A stretch of 54,691 nt of DNA from AC-37 sp036386455. Its GTDB lineage: Bacteria; Actinomycetota; Thermoleophilia; Solirubrobacterales; Thermoleophilaceae. Under the pieces are notes generated by a model. It was not told the origin of the DNA and searched no databases. It worked only from the letters and a program-made list of their open reading frames with translations. Below are positions 15,061-22,987 of the stretch, piece by piece. The first letter of the stretch is position 1, and the number at the start of each line of letters is the position of its first letter. The stretch lies in the NCBI GenBank assembly GCA_036386455.1, contig DASVVS010000112.1:1-54691 (forward strand). Reading direction: 5' to 3'. Both the position numbers and the translations under genes were made by a program.

Positions 15061-16284
15061 TTGGCGATCCTCGACCGAGCCGAGCTGGAGCGAAGCCCGC
15101 TCGCGGACCTGCACACGATCGCATCCGAGCTGGGGGTGGAGGGCTACCGCACGCTTCGCCGCGACGAGCTGATCGACGCGCTGCTCAAGGAGGGCGGCGG
15201 CGAGACCGGCGGCGCCGGTGGCGGCGGCGGTAACGGCCGGAGCCCCGGAGGCGACGGCGACGGTGACGCCGAGCCCGCCCGCAGGACCAGGAGCCGCAGC
15301 CGCGGCGGTCGCAGCGGGCGCGGGCGCGGCCGCGGGCGCTCGGGCGGCGACGACGCCGAGTCCGGCGCGCGCTCGGAGGCCGACGACGACGCCGGGGACG
15401 ACGCGCCCCCGCTCGCCGAGGACGCCCATCCGGGCGAGCCCGCCGGCGACGACCCGCGCGACGAGGAGCGCAGCGGCGTGCTCGACGTGCTCCCCAACGG
15501 CAGCGGCTTCATGCGCCCCGACCCGTTCGCGCACTCGCGCGACGACGTCTACGTCTCGCCGGCCCAGATCCGCCGCTGCGAGCTGCGCCCCGGTGACGAG
15601 ATCGCCGGCCCCGTCCGGGCGCCCAGGCGCTCGGAGCGCTACCCGTCCCTCGTGCGCGTGGAGAGCATCAACGGCGGCCCGGCCGACCCGCCGCCGGAGC
15701 GGCGCCGCTTCGAGGACGGCACGCCGGTCTTCGCGAGCGAGCGGCTCCCGGCGCCGGAGGAGCTGGTCGCGGCGCCGTTCGGCCGCGGCTCGCGTGTCGC
15801 CGTCGGCGGACCGCCCGGCTCGGGGATCACCACCCTGCTGCGCCGCGTCGCGGCCGAGCTGTCGAAGCTCGACGACGTGGACCTGACCGTCGTGCTGGCC
15901 GGGGTGCGGCCGGAGGAGGTCACCGACTGGCGCCGCGAGGAGTCGCTGCGCGTGGTCGGCGGTGCCTTCGACCGGCCGGTCGAGGAGCAGGCTCAGGTTG
16001 CCGAGATCGCCGTCGAGCGCGCCAAGCGCCGGGTCGAGTCCGGCGGCCACGCCGCGATCGTCCTCGACTCGCTCGACGCCCTCACGCCGGCGGTCGCGCG
16101 TCGCGTGTTCGGCGCCGCCCGCTGCCTGGAGGAGGGCGGCTCGCTCACGGTCATCGCGTCGACGGGCCTGGCGGCCGAGCCCCAGCGGCAGGCCACCACG
16201 CAGATCGTGCTCGAGGGCGACGGCGGCGACGCTCCGCGCCTCGCGGCCGCGTCGGGCACGCTCCAGGCCGACCGGCTGAAGTAG
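15061..16284 (+). CDS. Degenerate Rho-like protein
   Basis: A 407-residue relative of transcription terminator Rho. Residues 1-42 are the Rho N-terminal helical domain (SPLADLHTIASELGVEGY). A Gly/Arg/Asp-rich insert follows (about 44-135), then the RNA-binding OB fold (GVLDVLPNGSGFMRPDP, YVSPAQIRRCELRPGDEI). The ATPase core is recognisable (RPEEVTDWRR; FDRPVEEQAQVAEIAVERAKR; LDSLDAL) but damaged. The P-loop reads GPPGSGITT, with Ile where Lys is essential, the segment holding the Q- and R-loops is missing after LDSLDAL, and the last 60 or so residues are absent. ATP-driven translocation therefore looks impossible. TTG 15061 starts exactly where Rho proteins begin. It may be an RNA-binding regulator; whether the genome has another, intact Rho cannot be seen here. 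Confidence 0.85.
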   Translation: MAILDRAELERSPLADLHTIASELGVEGYRTLRRDELIDALLKEGGGETGGAGGGGGNGRSPGGDGDGDAEPARRTRSRSRGGRSGRGRGRGRSGGDDAESGARSEADDDAGDDAPPLAEDAHPGEPAGDDPRDEERSGVLDVLPNGSGFMRPDPFAHSRDDVYVSPAQIRRCELRPGDEIAGPVRAPRRSERYPSLVRVESINGGPADPPPERRRFEDGTPVFASERLPAPEELVAAPFGRGSRVAVGGPPGSGITTLLRRVAAELSKLDDVDLTVVLAGVRPEEVTDWRREESLRVVGGAFDRPVEEQAQVAEIAVERAKRRVESGGHAAIVLDSLDALTPAVARRVFGAARCLEEGGSLTVIASTGLAAEPQRQATTQIVLEGDGGDAPRLAAASGTLQADRLK

Positions 16285-16293
16285 GCGCGGCGC

Positions 16294-16755
16294 CTAGCGC
16301 CGGTACGCGACCTCGGACCACGAGGGCTCGGGCGAGAGCTCGATCACCTCGTAGTCGCGATCCGGCTGCGCGTAGCCGAAGGTGTGGTTGCGGTCGTCGA
16401 AGACGATCTCCAGCTCACCCTCCTTCACGCGCTGGTCGAGCCAAGCGCCGCGGAAGACCAGCCGGCGCAGCCAGTGGACCAGCGAGCGCTCCGACGGGCC
16501 GGCGAGCTGCCCCCAGCACTCGTTGATGTGCTCGCCGAGCGAGGACGCCGGCTCGCTCACCTCGCCGTTCACGGCCAGGTTCACGAGATCCTCGCGCTCC
16601 GCGGGGTCGAGCGGACCCGCGACGAAGCCGAGCTTCACCGCCGCCTGCTCGACCCGCTCGGTGAAGTCGCGCTCGTTGAAGGTGAAGCGCAGCTCGCCGT
16701 ACTCGAGTACGTAGTCCGAGCCGGATTCGTAGTTGCCGCGTCGCGTCGTATCCAT
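16294..16755 (-). CDS. Hypothetical protein
   Basis: A 153-residue acidic, soluble protein with no signal peptide. A central helical segment (LDPAEREDLVNLAVNGEV, then LGEHINECWGQLAG) and an acidic C-terminal half (KEGELEIVFDDRNHTFGYAQPD) are visible. I recognise no family. ATG 16755 is the best start; upstream in-frame codons have no ribosome binding site. It converges with the Rho-like gene, with nine bases between the stops. Confidence 0.65.
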   Translation of the reverse strand: MDTTRRGNYESGSDYVLEYGELRFTFNERDFTERVEQAAVKLGFVAGPLDPAEREDLVNLAVNGEVSEPASSLGEHINECWGQLAGPSERSLVHWLRRLVFRGAWLDQRVKEGELEIVFDDRNHTFGYAQPDRDYEVIELSPEPSWSEVAYRR

Positions 16756-16886
16756 GGGGAGGGCCACCGCGACGGGCCCCCGCTGCGGCGCGTCGGCATC
16801 GTAACCCCGATTCCTGCTCCCCAAGGGGCCGTGCAACCGAGATTGCACGATGTCCGCCCGGAAGGGGCGGGCTTGGCGCGATCGGG

Positions 16887-17525
16887 CTACGCGGCGGTCT
16901 TCGCGCGGCGGCGCTTGTGCCGGCGGATGCCGGCGTCCTTCGGGAGGCCCGCCTTCTTCGAGGGACCCTCGAAGAGCATCATCGCCACCGTCGCCGGGAA
17001 GGTCTCGAGCTCCGGGTCCTTGCTGACCCGCGTCTTCGAGTCGGCCACGATCCGGTCGACCCGCTCGACGGTCTTCACGAGCTCCTTGGCGATCGCGACC
17101 CAGGCCCTCTCGTCGACGTCGATCGCGCTGCGGCTCATGTGAGCGTTGTCGCGGTCGAACCCGCCGCTGGTCGCCGCGTCCGAGACGTGGGCGCCCAGCT
17201 GCTGGACCCAGCCGGAGACGAGGTTCTGCTTGACGACGTCGGGCAGCTCGCCCCAGGCGTCGTCCCTGATCTGCGGCTTGATGTGCGAGGTGTAGTGGTG
17301 CTCGACGGCGCCGCGTCGCGGCGTGGTCCTGACGAGCTTGATGAGGCCGAGGCCCGCGAGCTGGCGGACGTGGTAGCTCACGTGCGTGAGCGGCGCGTTC
17401 AGCTCGTTGGCGATCTCGCTGGGGCTGGCGACGCGGTCGTCGAGCAGGCCGAGGATGTGGATGCGCAGCGGATGCGCGTAGGCCTTCGCGACGCGCGGAT
17501 CAGTGATGTCGACTGGAACGGTCAA
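16887..17525 (-). CDS. ArsR-like winged-helix regulator
   Basis: A 212-residue transcription regulator. Residues about 8-75 form a winged helix of the ArsR/HTH_20 type (AYAHPLRIHILGLLDDR, SPSEIANELNAPLTHVSYHVRQLAGLGLI), where the second helix is the DNA-reading one. The C-terminal 130 residues are helical and end in a basic tail (RRHKRRRAKTAA). The start is TTG 17525, preceded by a clean GGAGG seven bases upstream; the longer open frame has no such signal. No metal-binding cysteine pair is seen in the DNA-binding part, so it probably does not sense metals. Confidence 0.85.
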   Translation of the reverse strand: MTVPVDITDPRVAKAYAHPLRIHILGLLDDRVASPSEIANELNAPLTHVSYHVRQLAGLGLIKLVRTTPRRGAVEHHYTSHIKPQIRDDAWGELPDVVKQNLVSGWVQQLGAHVSDAATSGGFDRDNAHMSRSAIDVDERAWVAIAKELVKTVERVDRIVADSKTRVSKDPELETFPATVAMMLFEGPSKKAGLPKDAGIRRHKRRRAKTAA

Positions 17526-17569
17526 TTGCTTTCCTCCAATGGGGGACTCTACCGCGTAGGGGGTTCTTA

Positions 17570-17596
17570 GGCACGTTCTGTTGTGCCATCTCACAA
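17570..17596. promoter_or_regulatory. Overlapping inverted repeats upstream of ArsR-like gene
   Basis: GGCAC at 17570-17574 mirrors GTGCC at 17583-17587, and TTGTG at 17581-17585 mirrors CACAA at 17592-17596. They lie 45-71 bases upstream of the ArsR-like start, where an autoregulatory operator would be expected. Pattern only; short repeats of this kind can occur by chance. Confidence 0.3.
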
Positions 17597-17711
17597 TCAG
17601 AATGTCTCGGAAACTGCTGGGTTTGCGCCGAATTCGGGCTCAAAGGGGCGCAGACCCGATCGGTCCGTTGTCCGATCTTCCAGTCGGATACGTAAGCAGA
17701 AGCTCCGTGGG

Positions 17712-18239
17712 TCACGCCGCCAGATCGCCCGCCACGCCGCGGAGCCTGGCGCGTACGCGATGGAGCCGCACCTTGACGGTTCCCTCGGGCACGCCGAGCC
17801 GTGCGGCGACCTGCCCCTGAGTGAGGTCCTCGACGTAGCGCAGGTGCAGCAGCGCCTGCTCGTCGTCGTTCAGGACGCTCAGCACCTGCTGGGTCGCGAC
17901 CGTCTGCAGCATGCGGTCGAGCCCGTTGTCGGAGGAGACGATCCGGTCGGGCTCCTCCTCCGGCACCTCGCTCGCCTGGCGCCGCTTCCGGCGCTCGGCC
18001 AGCCGCAGCGCCTCGTTCCGCGTGATCTGGAGCAGCCACGGCAGCGGCGTGCTCGGCGTCCGGCACGAGTCCTGGCTGCGCCAGGCCCGGATGAACGCCT
18101 CCTGCACCGCCTCCTCGGCGTCCTCGGCGTCCCTGAGGATGCGGCGTGCCTCCCGGAGACAGCGCTGACGGGCCGTATCCCACTCCCAGAGCGGAGCTCT
18201 CTGTCCCACGTCATGCGCCTCAGCCGTGCGTTCCAGCAC
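17712..18239 (-). CDS. ECF-subfamily RNA polymerase sigma factor
   Basis: A 175-residue group IV sigma factor. Region 2 lies at about residues 25-90 (RRILRDAEDAEEAVQEAFIRAWRS, the -10-binding helix). Region 4 lies at about 115-170 (LRYVEDLTQGQVAARLGVPE, with a C-terminal recognition helix GTVKVRLHRVRARLR). A linker rich in Glu, about 30 residues long, separates them. The start GTG 18239 lies just nine bases after a -10 element, so its mRNA is probably leaderless. No anti-sigma factor gene is next to it; the divergent neighbour is a methyltransferase. It directs RNA polymerase to an unknown regulon. Confidence 0.93.
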   Translation of the reverse strand: MLERTAEAHDVGQRAPLWEWDTARQRCLREARRILRDAEDAEEAVQEAFIRAWRSQDSCRTPSTPLPWLLQITRNEALRLAERRKRRQASEVPEEEPDRIVSSDNGLDRMLQTVATQQVLSVLNDDEQALLHLRYVEDLTQGQVAARLGVPEGTVKVRLHRVRARLRGVAGDLAA

Positions 18240-18248
18240 TTAGCGAAG

Positions 18249-18277
18249 ATAATTTGCTGAAACGATCCTGACTGCAA
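18249..18277 (-). promoter_or_regulatory. Promoter of the sigma-factor gene
   Basis: On the minus strand TTGCAG (18277-18272) and AATTAT (18254-18249) are separated by exactly 17 bases, a good match to the housekeeping promoter. The expected transcription start falls within a few bases of GTG 18239, giving a leaderless transcript. Confidence 0.55.
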
Positions 18278-18294
18278 CGCGGGTCTTTGTCGGC

Positions 18295-19128
18295 GTGGGC
18301 ACTCCGACCAGGACACGCGAGCAGGACGCGCTGGGAATTCGCGAGCAGGACGCGCTGGGCAGGGAGCAGGACGCGCTGGGCACATACGAGTCCTTCGCCC
18401 CGTTCTACGACTCGTTCACCAGCGATTACCCGTACGACGAGTGGCTCGGCGACCTGGAGGCGTGGGCGCGCGAGTGCGGTCTGGCCGGAAAGCGGCTCCT
18501 CGACGTGGCCTGCGGGACGGGCAACAGCTTCATGCCGATGCTCGAGCGCGGCTACGAGGTGACGGCCTGCGACCTCTCGCCGAGCATGGCCGCGCGCGCC
18601 AAGTCGAAGGCCGGCGACCGCGCGCGCGTGACGGTCGCGGACATGCGCTCGCTCCCGTGGCGAAGCGCTTTCGACCTCGTCACCTGCGTCGACGACTCGA
18701 TGAACTACCTGCTCTCGACGATGGACCTGGTGGCGGCCCTCCGCAGCATGCGGGATGCCCTCGCCCCCCGGGGCCTGGTCGTCTTCGACACCAACTCGCT
18801 CGCCGTCTACCGGAACGGCTTCACCAGCGAGATGTCGCTCGAGGCCGACGGTACCCGGTTCCTCTTCCGCGGCGAGGCCGAGCCGAAGATGGCGCCCGGC
18901 CGTCAGGCGGCGGCGACCATCGAGCTGGTCGTGCCCGGAGCGGACCCGCTCCCCATCTGCCGCCACGTGCAGCGCCACCACCCGGTCGCGACCGTCCTCG
19001 CCGCATGCGCGGACGCCGGGCTCAGGGTGCACGGCGTGCGCGGGGCCGCGCCCGAGGGCGGGCTCGATCCCGCTCCCGACGAGCTGCGGCACCAGAAGAT
19101 CGTCTTCATGGCTTCAAGGACGAAGTGA
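18295..19128 (+). CDS. SAM-dependent methyltransferase with N-terminal EQDALG repeats
   Basis: A 277-residue class I methyltransferase. The SAM-binding motif LLDVACGTGNSF sits at about residues 64-75, followed by the acidic ribose-binding VTACDLSPSMAARA and motif IV-like TCVDDSMNYL. The family normally begins at YESFAPFYDSFT; here that is preceded by about 30 residues in which EQDALG occurs three times, encoded by 17-base direct repeats. GTG 18295 is the first in-frame start; a later start past the repeats is possible but none is marked by a ribosome binding site. The substrate is unknown. It is divergent from the sigma-factor gene and may share its control region. Confidence 0.88.
   Translation: MGTPTRTREQDALGIREQDALGREQDALGTYESFAPFYDSFTSDYPYDEWLGDLEAWARECGLAGKRLLDVACGTGNSFMPMLERGYEVTACDLSPSMAARAKSKAGDRARVTVADMRSLPWRSAFDLVTCVDDSMNYLLSTMDLVAALRSMRDALAPRGLVVFDTNSLAVYRNGFTSEMSLEADGTRFLFRGEAEPKMAPGRQAAATIELVVPGADPLPICRHVQRHHPVATVLAACADAGLRVHGVRGAAPEGGLDPAPDELRHQKIVFMASRTK
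18319..18380 (+). repeat. Three in-frame copies of a 17-base direct repeat
   Basis: GAGCAGGACGCGCTGGG occurs at 18319-18335, 18343-18359 and 18364-18380. The spacings of 24 and 21 bases keep the reading frame. It encodes the EQDALG repeats at the start of the methyltransferase. Copies are identical, suggesting recent expansion by slippage or strong constraint. Confidence 0.9.
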
Positions 19129-19237
19129 GAGGAGGGAACCATGTTCTGGCGCTTTCGTTAATCGCGCAGCGTGAGCACGCGCGCGGCGGCGGCTCCGGTC
19201 CAAGGGATGCCGCCGCCGGGCGTGCGTGGGCGCCGCG

Positions 19238-20470
19238 CTAGTGCGCCGAAGCGCGGCGCGCAACCGTGATCGCGGCCCGGACCCGGGTGGGTGCCGAGTC
19301 GGGGCCGCGGGCGAGGTATGCACCGGCCCCCGCGAGCAGGACCATGCTCGCCAGCAGCAGCAGCCGGTAGTCGACGAGGCTGACGCCGGCGATCGTGAGC
19401 GCCAGGGTGCCGCAGTAGGGGATGCCGGCCGTGGCCTCCGCCGCGCTGAAGACGCGGCCCTGGAGCTCGCTCGCGGTCGAGCGCTGGAGCAGGGTCGTGT
19501 AGCCGACCATGAAGGCCGCGAACCCGCCCCCGGCGACGATCGCGCCGGCCAGGACCGGCGTGACGCTCGGTATGGCCATCAGGCCGAGCCCGGCGCTCAT
19601 CGCGACGAGTCCGGCGGCCGCGAGGCGCGGCTCGCCCAGGCGCCGCAGCGCGGCAGGCGCGAGGAGGCCGCCGGCGATCGAGCCGGCGCCCTCGAACGCG
19701 AAGATCACGCCGAGGAACGCGGGCGGGCGCCCGAGGCCCTCGTCCACGAGCGCCATCGCCGCGACCTGCAGGACGCCGAGCACGGCCACCGCCACGCAGG
19801 CCGCCGCGATCAGGCGGCGCAGCACCGGCGTGGAGCGGATGTGTCGGAGGCCGGCGCCGAGCTGGCGCGCGAGCGTCTGGTCGTCGGTCTGCCGGCGCTC
19901 CAGGTCGGGGGCGCGAAGCAGGGAGAGCAGGATGGCCGAGGCGACGAAGGTGAGGACGTCGAGCACGGCCACGGCCGGACCGCCGAGCGCGGAGAACAGC
20001 GCCGCGCCGGCCGCCGGGGCGCAGACGCGCAGGGCCTGCCGGGTGATCTCGAACGCCGCGTTGGCGGGGCCGAGCTGCTCGTCTTCGAGCATCGTCTCGA
20101 GCAGGGCGGCGCGGGCGGCGAAGAGCACCTGCTGGGAGAGGCCGTAGGCGGCCGCGACGGCGAAGAGGATCCAGACCTCGCCGCGGCTGTCGACCAGCAG
20201 GAGCGGGAGGAGGGCCACCGCGGTGGCCGCGTCGTTCGCGATCAGCAGCTTGCGGCGCGGAAGGCGGTCCACGAGCAGGCCGATCAGCGGCGCGAGCAGC
20301 ATCGGTGTGAGCAGCGCGAGGAACACGCACCCGGCGAGCGGGGTGGAGCCGGTCAGCTCCTTCGCCCAGATGCCGAGCACGAGCACGAGCGCGAGATCGC
20401 CGAACGTCGTGAGCGTCTGGCCGGCCAGCAGGAGGCGGAATCCGCGGTGATCGGTAAGCCGATGGTGCAT
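19238..20470 (-). CDS. MFS transporter, probable exporter
   Basis: A 410-residue major facilitator superfamily protein with about twelve hydrophobic helices. LLAGQTLTTFGDLAL opens helix 1, and the loop between helices 2 and 3 carries DRLPRRKLL, the MFS motif A variant. FAARAALLETMLEDEQLGPANA and LQRSTASELQGRVFSA resemble MFS_3-type drug and siderophore exporters. Start ATG 20470. It is divergent from the response regulator gene (about 120 bases apart) and convergent with the methyltransferase gene. Substrate unknown. Confidence 0.9.
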   Translation of the reverse strand: MHHRLTDHRGFRLLLAGQTLTTFGDLALVLVLGIWAKELTGSTPLAGCVFLALLTPMLLAPLIGLLVDRLPRRKLLIANDAATAVALLPLLLVDSRGEVWILFAVAAAYGLSQQVLFAARAALLETMLEDEQLGPANAAFEITRQALRVCAPAAGAALFSALGGPAVAVLDVLTFVASAILLSLLRAPDLERRQTDDQTLARQLGAGLRHIRSTPVLRRLIAAACVAVAVLGVLQVAAMALVDEGLGRPPAFLGVIFAFEGAGSIAGGLLAPAALRRLGEPRLAAAGLVAMSAGLGLMAIPSVTPVLAGAIVAGGGFAAFMVGYTTLLQRSTASELQGRVFSAAEATAGIPYCGTLALTIAGVSLVDYRLLLLASMVLLAGAGAYLARGPDSAPTRVRAAITVARRASAH

Positions 20471-20589
20471 TGCTCAATCATGTTTTAGCATTCAACGACG
20501 CTTGGTGCGACCCCGGGCGGGACGTTCGGGTGGCACGACCCACCGTTCGGGGAGGGGAGAGATCCGCCGCGCCCGGCCCTTACCTACGT

Positions 20590-21300
20590 GTGACACCCAC
20601 ACAAGGATCTGTCCTCGTGGTGGAGGACGACGAGGCGACGCGCACGTTCCTGTGCGACCAGCTCGCGGCCGATGGCTATCGCGTCGCCGGGGCCGGCGGG
20701 GTGGCCGAGGCGCTGCGCGCGCTCGAGGTCCGCCGGCCCGACGTCGTCCTGCTCGACCTCTCGCTCGCCGACGGGCATGGCCTCGTCGTGCTCGATCGCG
20801 TTCGGGCGGCCGACGGAGCCGCCTCGCGGATCGACCCGCAGACGCCGGTGGTCGTGCTGAGCGGCCGCACCGGCGAGGCGGACCGCGTGCGCGGCCTCGT
20901 GCGCGGCGCGGACGACTACGTCTGCAAGCCGTTCTCGTACGCCGAGCTGCTGGCGCGCCTGCGCTCGGTCCTACGGCGCAGCAGCGGCCGGCCGCTGCGC
21001 GGCCTGGTGCGCCTGGGCGGGCTCACGATCGATCCGGCCACGCGCTCGGTGCGGCTCGACGGGGAGCCCGTGCCGCTGTCGGCCAAGGAGTTCGGGCTGC
21101 TCTACGCGCTCGCCTCGGATCCCGGGCGGGTGCATCCCAAGGGCGAGCTGCTGCGCGACGTCTGGGGGTACCGCGCGTCGGGCTCCACCCGGACCGTGGA
21201 CACGCACGCGTGCCGGCTGCGGCGCAAGCTCTCGCGCGACGGGCGCCCGTTCGTGGTGAACGTGCGCGGCGTGGGCTACCGGCTGACGGAGGCGGCGTGA
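20590..21300 (+). CDS. OmpR/PhoB-family response regulator
   Basis: A 236-residue two-component response regulator. The receiver domain (about 5-130) has the acidic pocket EDDE, phospho-acceptor Asp in VVLLDLSLADGHG (about 57), Ser in VVVLSGRTGE and Lys in DDYVCKPFSY. A winged-helix DNA-binding domain follows (SAKEFGLLYALASDPGRV, VDTHACRLRRKLSRDG, VRGVGYRL). GTG 20590 is chosen because the first receiver strand starts just after it; GTG 20530 would add 20 unstructured residues. It overlaps the sensor kinase gene by GTGA. It probably controls surface or pilus genes, given the CpaB gene in the same operon. Confidence 0.92.
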   Translation: MTPTQGSVLVVEDDEATRTFLCDQLAADGYRVAGAGGVAEALRALEVRRPDVVLLDLSLADGHGLVVLDRVRAADGAASRIDPQTPVVVLSGRTGEADRVRGLVRGADDYVCKPFSYAELLARLRSVLRRSSGRPLRGLVRLGGLTIDPATRSVRLDGEPVPLSAKEFGLLYALASDPGRVHPKGELLRDVWGYRASGSTRTVDTHACRLRRKLSRDGRPFVVNVRGVGYRLTEAA

Positions 21301-22067
21301 GCGCGCTCGCGCTCGCGGGCTGGGTCGTGGCCGCCGGGGCCGGCTCCCGCTGCGTGGCGCTCGAGCGCCGCGCGTCGGTCTGCGCGCGGCGCCTGGACGC
21401 GGCCGGCGACGCCGAGCACGAGCTGCGCGGGGCGCTCACGGCGTTCGCCCTCGGGCTCGACCGTCTGGCGCGCGACCCGCTCGGCCGCCGGCTGGGGCGG
21501 TCGCTGCGGAGCGAGCTCGAGCGGGCGCGCGCCGCGCTGGAGGACCTGGCCGCCGCGCGCCAGGGCGAGCCGGCGCCCGCGCGCGCGGAGCCGCTGGCGC
21601 TCGACCGCCTGGCGCGCTCGGCCGCCGCGGCGTGGCAGCCGGCCGCGCGCGGGGCCGGCCGGCGCGTGCAGCTCGACTGGCGCGCCGGCCCCGTCCGTGT
21701 GCGCGCGGACCGCGGCCGGATGGCGCAGGCGCTGGGGAACCTCCTGTCGAACGCGGTGGAGCACGGCACAGGCCCGGTGCGGGTGGAGGCGACGCGCGTG
21801 GGGGCGCGGGTGCGGGTGGAGATCGTGAACGGGCTGCGCGAGGCGGGGGCGGAGCCGGGTCCCGGGGCCGAAGCCGGGGCGGAGCCGGCCGCGGGGGCGG
21901 TGCCCTCCGGGCGGTGGCTTCGCCGGGCCGCCGAGGCGCGGCGGCCCGACCGTGGCCGCGGCCTGCGCATCGCGGCTCGCGCGGTCGAGCAGTGCGGCGG
22001 CACGCTGCGGCTCTCGCGCAGCGGCGATCGCGCCTCCGCCGCCCTCGAGCTGCCGCTGGCCCCATGA
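21297..22067 (+). CDS. Short sensor histidine kinase, degenerate ATP lid
   Basis: A 256-residue histidine kinase. A short hydrophobic start (ALALAGWVVAAGAG) is the only possible membrane segment; no sensor domain is present. The phospho-acceptor box EHELRGALTAF (His about 42) and N-box QALGNLLSNAVEHG (about 147-160) are good. The G1 box DxGxG is not seen: at its place is VEIVNGLREAG followed by an Ala/Glu/Gly/Pro-rich insert. A G2-like RGRGLRIAARAVEQCGG follows. ATP binding may be altered. It is tightly coupled to the regulator upstream and to the CpaB gene downstream (ATGA overlap). Confidence 0.85.
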   Translation: MSALALAGWVVAAGAGSRCVALERRASVCARRLDAAGDAEHELRGALTAFALGLDRLARDPLGRRLGRSLRSELERARAALEDLAAARQGEPAPARAEPLALDRLARSAAAAWQPAARGAGRRVQLDWRAGPVRVRADRGRMAQALGNLLSNAVEHGTGPVRVEATRVGARVRVEIVNGLREAGAEPGPGAEAGAEPAAGAVPSGRWLRRAAEARRPDRGRGLRIAARAVEQCGGTLRLSRSGDRASAALELPLAP

Positions 22068-22801
22068 CGCGCCCGGCCCGGCGCCGGCGCGGCGCCGTCC
22101 TCCTCGCGCTGGCGCTCGCGGCGGGCGGCCTCGCCTCCTCGCGCGTCGAGCGCCGCGAGCGCGGCATCGCGGCCCAGGTGGGCCCGCCGGTGCCCGTCCT
22201 CGTGGCTGCGGCGGACCTGCGCCAGGGCCAGCGGATCGGTGAGGAGCAGGCCGCGCGGGCTCTGGCGGTGCGCCGGATCCCGCAGCGCTTCGCGCCGCCC
22301 GACGCCCTCACCGCGCCCGAGGACGCGATCGGCGCCACCCTCGCCGCGCCGGTCGCGGCCGGCGGCTACCTGACGGCGGGCGCCCTGGCGGCGCCGGGCG
22401 ACGCCGGCGAGGAGCCCGGGGCCGCGCTGGCGCCCGGCCAGCGCGCGGTGCAGGTGGCGGTGGCGGGCGGGGAGGAGCTCGCCGAGGCAGGCCCGGGCGC
22501 GCTCGTGGACGTGGTCGTGACCAGCGAGCACTCGGAGGGCAGGGGCCGCACCTACCTCGCGCTCGAGCGGGTCGAGCTGCTCGCCGCCCGGCCCGGAGGC
22601 GACGCCGGCGGGGCTGCCGCCGGCGGGGCGGAGGGCGCCGGGGCCCAGGGCACCACGCTCGCCACGCTCAGGGTGACCCTCCGCCAGGCGGTCTTCCTGG
22701 CCGCCGCCCAGAGCTTCGCCCGCGAGATCCGCCTGCTGCCGCGGGCGCCGGGCGAGCGCCGCCGCGCGGGCGCGCTGGTGGTGGAGAGCGGCTCACTGTA
22801 G
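22064..22801 (+). CDS. cpaB: CpaB/RcpC-like pilus assembly protein
   Basis: A 245-residue protein with an N-terminal signal anchor (MTRPARRRRGAVLLALALAA) and a SAF domain (about 45-105: VPVLVAAADLRQGQRIGEEQ, then a PAD-like stretch and GGYLTAGAL), followed by an RcpC/CpaB domain (ALAPGQRAVQVAVAGG, GALVDVVVTSE, then TLRVTLRQAVFLAAAQSFA). CpaB is a periplasmic or outer-face assembly part of Tad/Flp pili. Its partners tadA, tadB and tadC are about 17 kb away at 39899-43024. It overlaps the sensor kinase by ATGA, which suggests the two-component system and the pilus are linked in function. Confidence 0.85.
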   Translation: MTRPARRRRGAVLLALALAAGGLASSRVERRERGIAAQVGPPVPVLVAAADLRQGQRIGEEQAARALAVRRIPQRFAPPDALTAPEDAIGATLAAPVAAGGYLTAGALAAPGDAGEEPGAALAPGQRAVQVAVAGGEELAEAGPGALVDVVVTSEHSEGRGRTYLALERVELLAARPGGDAGGAAAGGAEGAGAQGTTLATLRVTLRQAVFLAAAQSFAREIRLLPRAPGERRRAGALVVESGSL

Positions 22802-22839
22802 GGACCCTGCCGGCCTCGGGGCGGGCTCTCCGCCGGGCG

Positions 22840-22859
22840 GCACCGGCGCGCGCCGGTGC
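22840..22859. terminator. Perfect 20-base palindrome after cpaB, possible terminator
   Basis: Bases 22840-22859 (GCACCGGCGCGCGCCGGTGC) are fully self-complementary and lie 38 bases after the cpaB stop, before the next gene's promoter region. A GC-only stem without a T-run is compatible with Rho-independent-like termination in very GC-rich genomes, but it could instead be a protein binding site. Confidence 0.45.
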
Positions 22860-22987
22860 GCCGTCCTCTGCTCGCGCGCTCGCGCGCGCGTAGCCGTGCG
22901 CGCGCCCATTCAGCGGTCGCGGCGCCCGCCCTCGGGTGCCGGTTAAGGGCTCGGGAGCCGTTGCCGACAAAGACCGAACAGTCGTCC

